The notes beneath the pieces were generated by a model that was not told the DNA's origin, did not search any database, and was given only the letters and a program-made list of their open reading frames with translations. 64,000 nucleotides of DNA from Syntrophomonas sp. DTU019 (GTDB lineage Bacteria; Bacillota; Syntrophomonadia; Syntrophomonadales; Syntrophomonadaceae). Shown in pieces: positions 51,221-59,647 of the stretch (position 1 is the first letter of the stretch; each line of letters begins with the position of its first letter). Position numbers and translations under genes: made by a program. The stretch is taken from assembly GCA_913757435.1 (NCBI GenBank), contig CAJYDM010000001.1, positions 310,001 to 374,000 of the forward strand, written 5' to 3'.

Positions 51221-51427
51221 ATGTGCAGTGCTATAAAAGGTATGTTGAAAATTCCGGGCCGCTATGAAATACAGATTACCGATATTGAGTATAGTGGGCG
51301 TATTGATATGTGGTTTGAATACGGACATATTCAGGTTTTAGGGGTCATTGACAACATTGGCTCTGGGGTTTTAAGACAAGGCCAACTGGGAGTTAATATG
51401 CCTGGGAATAACGGAAATATAAAATGA
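51221..51427 (+). CDS. small unknown protein in the exopolysaccharide operon
   Basis: A 68-residue frame (MCSAIKGMLKIPGRYEIQIT...) with a predicted beta-rich composition and a Gly/Asn-rich tail. AAGGAG lies 7-8 nt before the ATG, and its stop overlaps the MurJ-like start by 4 bp (ATGA), so translation is well supported. I recognise no domain. Its place between WbaP-like and flippase genes suggests a small accessory factor of the polysaccharide machinery. Confidence 0.6.
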   Translation: MCSAIKGMLKIPGRYEIQITDIEYSGRIDMWFEYGHIQVLGVIDNIGSGVLRQGQLGVNMPGNNGNIK

Positions 51428-52965
51428 GCAAGGCCATAAAGAATACCATCCTCATATCTGCTGGCACCACCTTAAGCAAAATCTTGGGCTTCATTCGCGA
51501 AATGGCCATAGCAGCTTTTTTTGGTGCTTCTTACCTGGTAGACGCCTATCTGGTGGCACTTATAATTCCCCAGGTGTTGTTTTCTGTGATCAACAATGCC
51601 TTAACCACTACGGTCATACCTTTAGTTACCGAGTACAAACATAAAGAAGGACTGAAGTCGGTATTAAGCTTCCTGAACACGGTTACGGCGGTAATGGTGA
51701 TATCCTTGGCACTGCTTATCGTAGCCGGGGAATTCCTGGCTGAACATATTGTCGGGTTGCTGGCTCCCGGGTTTAGCGGTGATGCATTTCAATTAACGGC
51801 AGCTTTAAGCCGGATCATGTTTCCCGCTATGTTGTTTATGGGCCTGGCCGGTTTAAGTGTGGGGATTCTGCAAAGCCAGAAGCGGTTCTTATACCCATCT
51901 ATTATTGGCATCCCCAATAATCTGATTATCATTGCCTCGGTGTTTGCCCTGGGGGGTATATGGGGAATTAAAGGTTTGGCAGCAGGAACGCTGATAGGTG
52001 TTGTAGGTCAATGGCTGTTTCAAGTACCCGATCTGCGCAAGGCCGGGTTCAAGTTTAAGCTGCAAATGGATTTTTCACACCCCGGTTTTCGAAAAATGGG
52101 GCTTCTTATCATTCCGGTGATCATCGGCTCCGGAGCGAGTCAGCTGAATTTGGTGGTAGATCGCCTGTTAGCTTCCGGTCTGGTGGAAGGCAGTATCTCG
52201 GCATTGCATTTTGCTCACAAGTTAAATACCCTGGTATTCGGGATCATAGCGGTAGCGGCCGCCAATGCCATGTATCCGGAATTTGCCGAAGCAGTTGCCC
52301 GGCAGGACTACAAGGGTCTCATCAATTTGATCAAGCGGTCTCTCACCGGACTACTGCTAGTCATCCTTCCTTTCACGGTGGGGATGATCCTTCTTAGGGA
52401 ACCTATTGTGCGCTTAGCTTTTGAACGGGGGGCATTCAATACGGAGGCAACTGCTCTGACCGTTACGGCATTATTGTTCTATGGTTTGGGGCTGCCGGCC
52501 CTTTCTTTAGGCCAAATCCTGCTGCGGACTTTTTACTCTCTGCAGGACACGATGACTCCCATGATTATCGGAATATTTTCAGTCGGGCTGAACATTGTTT
52601 TGAATCTGATCCTGGTCAGATACATGGCTCATGGAGGCCTGGCTTTGGCGAGTTCGATATCCACCACAGCAAGCTGTATATTGTTGTTATGGTATCTGCG
52701 CAAGAAAATTGGTCGTCTGGGCGGACAGGAATTATTGCTAAGTGGAGCTAAAATGACCCTGGCTACCGGTATAATGGGCATTTTGGTTCTTTGCTTTTAT
52801 AATTTTCTATCTTCACGCCTTTCCGCAGGAATGATCGCCGATCTGATAGTCTTGGGCTGCTGTGCTTGTGTCGGTGCAGGGGTGTATTTCAGTATTGTTA
52901 GAGTACTACGAATCAAAGAGTTTGATTGGCTCTGCGACAAGATCAAAATGAAATATCATTCCTAA
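51424..52965 (+). CDS. murJ: MurJ/MviN-family lipid flippase
   Basis: A 513-residue polytopic membrane protein with about fourteen helices. SAGTTLSKILGFIREMAIAA at the N-terminus is the MurJ signature, and the later block ARQDYKGLINLIKRSL is typical. The family flips lipid II, but copies in polysaccharide clusters may flip lipid-linked oligosaccharides, which would complete the locus because no Wzx is present. Its start overlaps the small gene before it. A second, housekeeping MurJ elsewhere in the genome would favour the polysaccharide role. Confidence 0.9.
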   Translation: MSKAIKNTILISAGTTLSKILGFIREMAIAAFFGASYLVDAYLVALIIPQVLFSVINNALTTTVIPLVTEYKHKEGLKSVLSFLNTVTAVMVISLALLIVAGEFLAEHIVGLLAPGFSGDAFQLTAALSRIMFPAMLFMGLAGLSVGILQSQKRFLYPSIIGIPNNLIIIASVFALGGIWGIKGLAAGTLIGVVGQWLFQVPDLRKAGFKFKLQMDFSHPGFRKMGLLIIPVIIGSGASQLNLVVDRLLASGLVEGSISALHFAHKLNTLVFGIIAVAAANAMYPEFAEAVARQDYKGLINLIKRSLTGLLLVILPFTVGMILLREPIVRLAFERGAFNTEATALTVTALLFYGLGLPALSLGQILLRTFYSLQDTMTPMIIGIFSVGLNIVLNLILVRYMAHGGLALASSISTTASCILLLWYLRKKIGRLGGQELLLSGAKMTLATGIMGILVLCFYNFLSSRLSAGMIADLIVLGCCACVGAGVYFSIVRVLRIKEFDWLCDKIKMKYHS

Positions 52966-53193
52966 AGCCAAAAATAAACCAGGTGATACCCGGCAATCAG
53001 TTAGGAAGCATGGAATAAAAAACAGTTTAGTCTCATGGTATAATATGGTAGTAGCAAACACAGCCCCAACCCGAGCCGCTATGGCATAGCAGACACCTTT
53101 TTGGTGGCATGCTTTTTCTTACCCTGCACCATTTCATGTATCAGCCACAATACGCCTCCCGCGTTGTCACGTCTATTCTATTACCTCAGTGAC
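52966..53193. other. end of exopolysaccharide locus, no gene recognised
   Basis: The bases after the flippase gene contain a TATAAT-like box (53039-53044) and several short open frames in both directions without supporting sites. This is the boundary between the exopolysaccharide locus and the mobile DNA nest. Confidence 0.35.
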
Positions 53194-53450
53194 CTATGCC
53201 CTTGCGGTCGTGGCATCAACGAATACCTCCACAACGATATAGACCATAATGGAACCAAAGGCTCCTGCCACCACCTGCGCCATGGTGTTTTCGCTCACAT
53301 TGCTGACCACCAGACCGGCACTGTCCAAGGCGGCTAGCAGCGCGGAATTTGCAGTTGGAGAAAAATAGTTTTCTGAGTATATCAAAGTAGTATTAAAATC
53401 TTTTAAATCTCTTCCAGCGCTACTTGTCGGATAAATGTAATGCCCCCCAT
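53194..53450 (-). pseudogene. 3' fragment of an unknown gene cut by IS3 copy 1
   Basis: About 85 residues of open frame on the minus strand end at 53194 with ...SIMVYIVVEVFVDATTARA. The composition (Ala/Val-rich with a hydrophobic run) looks like a real protein, but the frame runs straight into the IS3 element, and I recognise no family. The missing N-terminal part is not found on the other side of the element. A chance open frame remains possible. Confidence 0.3.
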
Positions 53451-53506
53451 TGTCAAGACACGGAAAATGGATTTCTAAGTTAATCTCCTTTCTTGTTTTG
53501 ATATAA

Positions 53507-54289
53507 TCAGGCAGCTTGGGCAAACTGGCCATGATAAACCTGAGCCGGGCACAAGTCTCCGATTGAGGAATGAGGCCGGTATGTATTGTACTCGTGAATA
53601 TAGCTGTTAATCGCTTTTCTTAGCTCTCTGGGACTCTCAAATTCATTTATGTAGATCAGATCGTATTTTAGAGTTCTAAAGAATCGTTCGGTTCTGACAT
53701 TGTCTAAAGCCTGGCCTTTGCCATCCATTGATATTTTGACCTCGGCTGCTTCCATAAGTTTGATGTAGTCAGAGTTAGTAAAATGGCTTCCTTGGTCGCT
53801 ATTGATTATCTCGGGTTTATGCTTGCTCAGTGCGCGCTTTAAGCATTCCATGACAAATGACTTTTCTAGGGTGTTTGAGAGTTCGAAATCAACGATGTAT
53901 CTGCTGTGCCAATCAATTATGATAAATAAATACATGAACCCTTTTTGCATTCGGATATAGGTGATATCAACCCCCCAGACCTGATCCGGACGCACAATAC
54001 TAAGATTTCTAAGAAGATAGGGGCGGATATATTGAGCATGATAGCGTTTACTAAGATTAGGCTTGGGATATATGGTGTAAATGCCCATGACCCTCATCAT
54101 TCTGCGGATCTTCTTGCGGTTAACTAAGATTTCATCGTCGCGCCGGATTATCTTCGTGATTGTTCTATAGCCCCAGGTGGGGTGAGCAGTGTGTATTTCA
54201 TCGATTCTGCGCATGATGAGCAAGTCGATGTCAGAAATGGCCTTCTCTTTTGGAGGATCACGATAAATACTGCTGCGGTTAATGCCCAA
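53507..54289 (-). CDS. IS3-family transposase OrfB (copy 1)
   Basis: The catalytic half of the transposase, 260 residues from a TTG start. The helix-turn start GINRSSIYRDPP, the DDE residues in WGVDITYI, NSDQGSHFTN and ERFFRTLK, and the C-terminal YNTYRPHSSIG are typical of IS3 integrase cores. The frame continues upstream without a stop to the A9 tract on the minus strand. It is probably made as an OrfAB fusion by -1 frameshifting there, giving the classical ISRQAELLGINR region. Confidence 0.92.
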   Translation of the reverse strand: MGINRSSIYRDPPKEKAISDIDLLIMRRIDEIHTAHPTWGYRTITKIIRRDDEILVNRKKIRRMMRVMGIYTIYPKPNLSKRYHAQYIRPYLLRNLSIVRPDQVWGVDITYIRMQKGFMYLFIIIDWHSRYIVDFELSNTLEKSFVMECLKRALSKHKPEIINSDQGSHFTNSDYIKLMEAAEVKISMDGKGQALDNVRTERFFRTLKYDLIYINEFESPRELRKAINSYIHEYNTYRPHSSIGDLCPAQVYHGQFAQAA

Positions 54290-54332
54290 AAGTTCGGCCT
54301 GTCGGCTGATGGTAAGGGCTGAATCACTGAAA

Positions 54333-54656
54333 TCAACGCATTTTTTTCTTCCAGTCAGGTCCGAGGATTTGTGTAGATTTTTTTTTCAACCAGTCTACCT
54401 CATAGGTAAGCTGGCCTACTTTACGCTCAAGTTCAGCGATATGCCCTTTGCTTTGTTCGAGTTCTTTTTCGGCTTCAGAAGGCCCTTTCTTAAATAACTC
54501 AGAAGCTCGTTCGAGGAACTCTTTCTTCCAGCGGGAGATAACCACCGGACTGATCTCGTACTTGGCGGCGATTTGATTGACTGTCTCTGCCTCTGAGAGA
54601 ATCTCCAAGACAACCTTGGCTTTGAATTCTGGCGTGTAGTTGTTTCTTGCTTTCAT
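54333..54656 (-). CDS. IS3-family transposase OrfA (copy 1)
   Basis: A 107-residue DNA-binding protein with an N-terminal HTH of the IS3 OrfA type (YTPEFKAKVVLEILSEAETV; VISRWKKEF) and a C-terminal leucine-zipper-like coil. The ATG at 54656 (MKARNNYTPEF) is preferred to an upstream ATG. The gene contains a nine-A tract (plus-strand T at 54378-54386); a -1 slip there moves ribosomes into the OrfB frame. Confidence 0.9.
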   Translation of the reverse strand: MKARNNYTPEFKAKVVLEILSEAETVNQIAAKYEISPVVISRWKKEFLERASELFKKGPSEAEKELEQSKGHIAELERKVGQLTYEVDWLKKKSTQILGPDWKKKMR

Positions 54657-54794
54657 GATGATAGTATAACTTAGATTTGAGATTTGTTGTCTCACCCTAT
54701 GGGAGCATTATAGTTACCGCTTCAAACAAGCCCTCGCCAAACAGGCTTCTTCCTCTATTTTGCAAAAGTCAGGAAAAACAATGATATCCAGACG

Positions 54795-55170
54795 TTGATT
54801 CAAAAATACTTCTTGCAATGGTTGATGGCTCAGCGGAATGTGTCGCCGGAAACAATCAAATCCTATAGGGACACGTTTCGCATTTATTTCAGATATAATG
54901 AAACGTGTTGTGGCGTAACCCCATCCGAAATGTCTATCGCCCAATTTGACGTGGATCACATTTTGGGGTTCTTATCTTACCTGGACAAGGAACGGGGTAA
55001 CAGCCCCAAGACTGTCAACAGCCGACTCGCAGCTCTGCATAGTTTCGTCAAGTACATGATCTTCCAATTGCCTGAGTACAGCGGACTGCTCAACAGGAGC
55101 CTGATGGTGCCGTTCCGAAAGACCGTGAAGCGGCAGATGGAGTTTCTGACGGAGGAAAGGTCAACACTTT
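54795..55170 (+). pseudogene. 5' part of a tyrosine recombinase (recombinase-trio type), cut by IS3 copy 2
   Basis: About 125 residues from a TTG start carry the SAM-like N-terminal core-binding domain of phage-integrase-type recombinases (FLQWLMAQRNVSPETIKSYR, then LSYLDKERGNSPKTVNSRLA). Homology stops at FLTEE, where the IS3 element begins, so the catalytic domain is lost. The preceding reading frame ends in TGA overlapping this start (ATTGA context), as in operons of three recombinases. The frame fits the last member of such a trio. The element is inactive. Confidence 0.75.
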
Positions 55171-55183
55171 TTCGGACAATTAT

Positions 55184-56020
55184 CTAAGCAACACTTTGTA
55201 GATCCCGGTTTTGCAATGATTTCAGGTATTCAATTGGACTGAGGTACCCCAGTCGCTTCTGGACCCGCTGTCGGTTATAAAACACCTTAATGTATTCAAA
55301 GACGGCCTGGCGGGCCTGTTCCCTGGTCGGGTAAAAACGCCAATGAATAATTTCTTTTTTCAAGATCGAGAAGAAACTTTCGCTCCAGGCGTTGTCTCCT
55401 GGTTTGCCTACTCGGGAGAAACTTTGCTGCCATCCGTAACCAGCCACCTGAGCCATTGTTTTATCGGCCGTGTATTGACTACCACGATCACTATGAAATA
55501 TGGTTCCAGCAGGTAAATGCCAGTAATCCTGAACTGCTTTTAGTGTACGCTGAACCAGCTCTGCTTTCATGGTTTCTGACTGGCATGAAGCTAGTACCGT
55601 ATTGGTTTTGACGTCCCGAATCTGGCACAGATAGTCGAAACCCTCGCCAGTACGTATGTAGCTGATATCACTTGAAATAACCTGAAAAGGTTTGTTAATT
55701 TCCAGACCGATAGTCAAGTTTTTATACACATCGCTACGTGCCTTCCGGCTATCGGTCAACGATCGCTGCCTGCGCCTGCAGTGACAGGATTTAAGTCTTT
55801 TTTCCTCCGTGATTTGTTTTACTACCTGATATGATGCAGTTTGTCCATCGCGGCGAAGGATGCCGCATATACGCTCAACTCCATAGGTCCCCTTCCCGGA
55901 CTCGAAGATCGAAATGACCTTCTGGGTTAGAGAATCTTTCTTCTGTTGGCGGCTTTCTCGTTCCTGCACCCAAGTATAATAACCAGAGGTTGAAACGCCT
56001 ATAATTCTGGCCCACTTCAC
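55184..56020 (-). CDS. IS3-family transposase OrfB (copy 2)
   Basis: A 278-residue integrase-core transposase. An N-terminal HTH_21-like region (GTYGVERICGILRRDG) is followed by the DDE residues in VISSDISYIRTG, FHSDRGSQYTADK and AWSESFFSILKKE, and the C-terminal block FYNRQRVQKRLGYLSPIEYL. It is in a different phase from OrfA, and an A6 tract near the end of OrfA (before CAAAAG) could allow -1 frameshifting to make OrfAB. Confidence 0.93.
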   Translation of the reverse strand: MKWARIIGVSTSGYYTWVQERESRQQKKDSLTQKVISIFESGKGTYGVERICGILRRDGQTASYQVVKQITEEKRLKSCHCRRRQRSLTDSRKARSDVYKNLTIGLEINKPFQVISSDISYIRTGEGFDYLCQIRDVKTNTVLASCQSETMKAELVQRTLKAVQDYWHLPAGTIFHSDRGSQYTADKTMAQVAGYGWQQSFSRVGKPGDNAWSESFFSILKKEIIHWRFYPTREQARQAVFEYIKVFYNRQRVQKRLGYLSPIEYLKSLQNRDLQSVA

Positions 56021-56070
56021 TTTGGCGTATTTATTCTGATTCTCAATAAACTGATAATATTCAGTCGTGC

Positions 56071-56352
56071 TTACTTTTGATTTTTTGCGAAGAAGGCCGT
56101 GGCTTTTTTTAATATGTAATTTTCCTCCTCAAGCTCCGCTATCCGGCTGCGTAATTCGCTCATTTCGTCTTGTTGCTGGGCTATTTGTGTTTTGTCACCG
56201 GCTGGTGTGTATTTCTGACGCCAGCGATATATCATATTCTTAGTAATGCCTAGACTATCAGCTACTTCAGTGACGGTTCGCTCGCTGGTATAGCTCATAC
56301 GTACTGCCCGTTTCTTGAATTCTTCATCGTATTTCCTGCGTTTTGTTGACAT
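56071..56352 (-). CDS. IS3-family transposase OrfA (copy 2)
   Basis: A 93-residue protein with the HTH pattern KYDEEFKKRAVRMSYTSERT and SLGITKNMIYRWRQKY, then a C-terminal coiled coil (ELRSRIAELEEENYILKKA) used for dimerisation. It has a normal length and precedes OrfB on the minus strand. AAAGGAG lies shortly before the ATG. Confidence 0.92.
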   Translation of the reverse strand: MSTKRRKYDEEFKKRAVRMSYTSERTVTEVADSLGITKNMIYRWRQKYTPAGDKTQIAQQQDEMSELRSRIAELEEENYILKKATAFFAKNQK

Positions 56353-56402
56353 TTTGATAAGCTCCTTTTCTGTTAACTGTATCTTATCAAACTGTCCGAA
56401 AT

Positions 56403-56840
56403 TATATCACCCACCCGTATGACCTTAAGGCAAATCAGGAAACGTTAATCTCCGGTGGCAGTTTACAGGAATCCAGCCCGGCGATATACGGTGACAATAT
56501 CGTTTGGGAGGACCGAAATAATGGCTCACTGGATGCCGATATTGTTCTGTACGATTTAAACAAAAAGGAAAAGAAATGGATTACCAGAGATAAATATTCG
56601 CAGAGAAATCCCCGAATATTTGACCATTATCTGGTCTGGATGGATGAAAGAAGAGGGTCATCTTCGACTGATGTATTTGAAAACGGAAAAGCCCCCAACT
56701 CAGATATTTTTATGTATGATTTGAGTACAGGAATGGAGACTCTGATGACAGGAAATGAACCGCAAATATTACCCGATATATCGTCAGACTGGCTTGCGTT
56801 TGTCACTTCCAGCGAGATTAATCCTGTTATAGAGTTTATT
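56403..56840 (+). pseudogene. beta-propeller protein gene broken by IS3 copy 2 and a transposon
   Basis: The frame at 56403 is open and reads Y-W-D repeat-like text (SPAIYGDNIVWEDRNNGSLD, IVLYDLNKKEKKWIT, NPRIFDHYLVWMDERRG, IFMYDLSTGMETLM). This looks like TolB-type or surface beta-propeller repeats with a period of about 45-50 residues. The 5' part is removed by IS3 copy 2. The 3' end is split by the 3-kb transposon: after the duplicated TTTATT the frame resumes at 59852 with N-Y-K and a stop (TAA 59861-59863). The gene is therefore inactive in its original form. Confidence 0.75.
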
Positions 56841-56942
56841 TGTTACTGCCACCCCATAATGTCCGGTGATAGACGGTGTAATTTGGCCAAAAGTTGACGG
56901 ATGTGCTGACCGTTTGGGCAGCCCCTTAAGGGGCAGGGAGAA

Positions 56943-57743
56943 CTAACTCAATTCTCCCTGAACAACTAGCTTAACCATATGATCATCAATAATGTTACGT
57001 TTGTTCTGAGCTCCATAAAGCAGACAATGAGTGCAGACCTTGTTAACCATTCGCGCTGCTCCACTTGAAAACTTGAATATCTCATCAACAGCGTTATCAG
57101 AGAAAATATCATGTTCGGCACCGGCATAAGCCAGGTGTCTTTTTACATATTCGCCAACCTGAGAGCGATCCAGGTGAGGCAGCTTGCATTGTATGTCGAT
57201 GCGTTGCCTGATGGCCGAATAGGACTGAAGCTTAAGCCTATCCCAGAGTTCATTCTGGCCTACCAGAATCAAAGCCATCGGGCTTTTGGCGTCCATTTTG
57301 AAATTCAACAGGAACCTGACTTCTTCCAACATCTCTTTGTCCAATAGATGGGCTTCATCCACGATAACCACGGGCTGCAGGTGGTGGATACCCTGCATCA
57401 GTTCGATCTCTTTATGTAGTTGCCGTTTAGCGTCTCCCCGGTAGAATTTAGCCTCACAGCCCAATTGCTCTAATAGGCCTTTGTAGAAATGCCGAGGTGT
57501 TAACTTGGAATCAGCCAAGTACATCACCATATACCGAGATGTGTCCAGGATTTCTTTAAAGCACCTTATGGTAGTGGTCTTACCGGTTCCACAGTCTCCG
57601 GTTAATACTGCAAACATCTGCCGCTGGGCGGTGTACTCAAGCCTCCCCAGGGTTTCTTCCAGCAGGTGTGACTGATACAACTGATCAGTGGGTATATCCC
57701 TGGAAAAAGGTGTCTTTTGGAGACCATAGAAACTTTCAAACAT
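56943..57743 (-). CDS. ExeA/MuB/TnsC-like AAA ATPase
   Basis: A 266-residue AAA ATPase with Walker A TGDCGTGKTT near residue 50, Walker B VVIVDEAHLL and sensor region LILVGQNEL. The start ESFYGLQKTPFSRDIP is typical of ExeA-like proteins. In Tn7/Mu-like transposons such ATPases bind target DNA and recruit or activate the transposase. It overlaps the transposase gene by 8 bp and is the last gene of the element. Confidence 0.9.
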   Translation of the reverse strand: MFESFYGLQKTPFSRDIPTDQLYQSHLLEETLGRLEYTAQRQMFAVLTGDCGTGKTTTIRCFKEILDTSRYMVMYLADSKLTPRHFYKGLLEQLGCEAKFYRGDAKRQLHKEIELMQGIHHLQPVVIVDEAHLLDKEMLEEVRFLLNFKMDAKSPMALILVGQNELWDRLKLQSYSAIRQRIDIQCKLPHLDRSQVGEYVKRHLAYAGAEHDIFSDNAVDEIFKFSSGAARMVNKVCTHCLLYGAQNKRNIIDDHMVKLVVQGELS

Positions 57744-59091
57744 GCCCTTCGCCCTCCTTGCTTACTGAACGATAGGAAACGGCGGGGGTATAGTTGTCTT
57801 TGCGCTCCTGGTGCTTAATAGCTGCTGCTTGGAGCAGCCTTGATGAATCAGTGGGTTCTTTCTGCATGAATTCGGGTAAGGGCGGTCTCTTACCCGCCCG
57901 TTCTCCAATCACCAGTTGCCGGGCTTTAAAGGGCTGGTGTCCTTCATATTCGATGGTAAGTTCACTAATATCTGCCGGATCGAAGATGACATCGACTTTG
58001 CAGCCGATAAAAGTCAGACCTACTTCGTATTTTCTGCTTTCAAAGCTGATACAGCCTGATTTATCTACCTTTCTTTCCTCACAGTGCATAAATGCACTGG
58101 CTAGTATTTCCGGATCAAGGTATTTCAAGGTCTTACGGTCACTCTGGTATGCCACTGCCGGACTAAGCTCACCCTCTATTCCGGAATGAGGCTTGTGCTG
58201 GTAGCATTCCTCCAGCCAGACTGTGAACAACTGATTTAATCTGTCTAAGGTTTGTGGTTCCTCTAATCTGGCCTCTGCTAAAAATGAGTCAACCACCCGG
58301 TTAAAACGTTCAACTTTGCCAGTGGCTTCGGGGGAATAGGGTTTTGCAAACAGTAGCCTGATTCCCATCTTGGCACAGGCTCGATTCATCCATTTGTTGC
58401 GGTACTGACCGCCGTTATCAAAGTATACTTTTTCCGGAACGCCGTATTTTAGGATGGCTTTCTTGAAACAGTCTTCAACAATTATTTGGTCTAATACCGG
58501 GTAGAACTCACCATGCAGAATGAAGCGAGTAGCGTCATCCACAAATGTAACCAGGTAGACTTGCTTCTTTTTACCTTCCTTGCCGATGGGCAGGTAGGGC
58601 CCGTATTTTATGTCAGAATGCCAGAGCTGGTTACGGTATTTCTGCTGATAACGTCTGGCAGCTACACCGGTACCGGTATACATGCGCATTTGCCGACTAC
58701 TGTAACCTCTCTGGGCTAACTTTTCCTGCAGGGTGCTACGCTTGATCTGTCCTGGCTGAACTAAGCCCTCCCACTCCATGATCTGAATGATTTGGGATAT
58801 GCTGCGACTGGGTACTTGGCGGCGCAGCAATATGGCCTGCTCCAGGACGTTAATGGGAACTGCTTCTTCGCTACACCGTTTGCCTCTGCCTTTGGGCTTT
58901 AGTCCGTTAAATCCTTCTTTCCTGTACAGGTCTAGATACCTGCGTAAGGTGCGCTCGGATATCCCGGTCTGTTCACATATCCGGGTTTTGATTACCTTAG
59001 CCTGTCCGGCATCCAGGCCTTCAGCAAGGAGTGGGGCCAGCATATGCACCCGCTGGGCCGCTATCTCTTCTGCCTTCTTGTCATTTCTCAA
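57736..59091 (-). CDS. DDE transposase with Mu-type C-terminal domain
   Basis: A 451-residue transposase. The N-terminal part has HTH modules (TGISERTLRRYLDLYRKEG), the catalytic core has WHSDIKYGPY, YFDNGGQYRNKW and EATGKVERFNRV (D, D, E), and the C-terminal beta-barrel-like part (RKVDKSGCISFESRKYEVG) matches Mu/IS481-type transposases. The TTG start at 59091 follows AAGGAGG. With the neighbouring ATPase it forms a TnsB/TnsC- or MuA/MuB-like pair. Confidence 0.92.
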   Translation of the reverse strand: MRNDKKAEEIAAQRVHMLAPLLAEGLDAGQAKVIKTRICEQTGISERTLRRYLDLYRKEGFNGLKPKGRGKRCSEEAVPINVLEQAILLRRQVPSRSISQIIQIMEWEGLVQPGQIKRSTLQEKLAQRGYSSRQMRMYTGTGVAARRYQQKYRNQLWHSDIKYGPYLPIGKEGKKKQVYLVTFVDDATRFILHGEFYPVLDQIIVEDCFKKAILKYGVPEKVYFDNGGQYRNKWMNRACAKMGIRLLFAKPYSPEATGKVERFNRVVDSFLAEARLEEPQTLDRLNQLFTVWLEECYQHKPHSGIEGELSPAVAYQSDRKTLKYLDPEILASAFMHCEERKVDKSGCISFESRKYEVGLTFIGCKVDVIFDPADISELTIEYEGHQPFKARQLVIGERAGKRPPLPEFMQKEPTDSSRLLQAAAIKHQERKDNYTPAVSYRSVSKEGEGHV

Positions 59092-59140
59092 TGCTCAAGC
59101 CTCCTTTTTAAGCTTTAACATTGAGTTTACCTTTACACTT

Positions 59141-59647
59141 TTATGGACAAAACGCTGAACGGGTATGTGACCATAAATTTAAATTGGCTATGGGTTTGAC
59201 AACTCTGGCCAGCCAACCGGGTGCATCTCCTACATGCTGCCAGATCCTGTGGAGCTTGGACGGGGGAAGGCTGGATAAACCTCCCACAGATTCCTTTAGA
59301 TCATACCTTAGGATTATTGATGTCAGGCAACTCTGGAAGTAGTCAGCTCTTTCAAAAAACCAGTTCTGCCACCGCTTAAGGGTAGACTCATCTGCAATTA
59401 CACTCATCTGTCTTTCCTCGGTAATTGTAGTTTCTATACTCTCCCGCACATGGTGTTTGTAAGGAACTAATATATCCGGAAGTTCATGATGAATCCTTTT
59501 GCAGTCAACACATCTCAGTCTACGAATACTCAAAACTATCTTGTTTCCATGGGTATTGATACAGCTTCTTTTGCGGCTGCCTATCACCTTTAATCCCCCG
59601 CTGCAGCAGGGACAAGGAATCTGCTCCAAGCTCCTAACAGAAAACAC
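59141..59647 (-). CDS. DUF6431-like zinc-ribbon protein of the transposon
   Basis: A 168-residue protein with zinc-ribbon-type cysteine pairs PCPCCSGG near residue 13 and LRCVDCKRIHHELP near residue 46, followed by helices. The pattern matches DUF6431 proteins that commonly precede such transposase-ATPase pairs in Firmicutes. It may bind transposon ends or select the target site, as TnsD/TniQ do, but sequence alone does not show this. The frame starts at a GTG at 59647, and a TTG shortly inside with AGGAG is an alternative start. Confidence 0.8.
   Translation of the reverse strand: MFSVRSLEQIPCPCCSGGLKVIGSRKRSCINTHGNKIVLSIRRLRCVDCKRIHHELPDILVPYKHHVRESIETTITEERQMSVIADESTLKRWQNWFFERADYFQSCLTSIILRYDLKESVGGLSSLPPSKLHRIWQHVGDAPGWLARVVKPIANLNLWSHTRSAFCP

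Larger units (their letters stand above)
53451..54694 (-). mobile_element. IS3-family insertion sequence, copy 1
   Basis: A 1.24-kb element with two overlapping-phase transposase genes on the minus strand. Ends are placed by imperfect inverted repeats: TGTCAAGACACGG...TCTAAGTTA at the left, and on the opposite strand TGAGACAACA...TCTAAGTTA at the right. Both start with TG as IS3 elements do. No clear target duplication is visible, so exact ends are uncertain by a few bases. Confidence 0.75.
55171..56400 (-). mobile_element. IS3-family insertion sequence, copy 2
   Basis: A 1.23-kb element bounded by TTCGGACAATTATCTAAG at the left and CTTATCAAACTGTCCGAA at the right, an imperfect inverted repeat of about 18 bp. 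The two transposase genes are on the minus strand. The flanks show no matching target duplication: the left flank is a recombinase gene and the right flank a beta-propeller gene. A deletion or recombination next to the element is therefore likely. Confidence 0.85.

Noticed and set aside
53101-53337. Plus-strand frame with HHLRHGVFAHIADH, resembling a tyrosine-recombinase box
   Set aside because: The match is short, no other recombinase motif surrounds it, and the opposite strand has a more protein-like frame.
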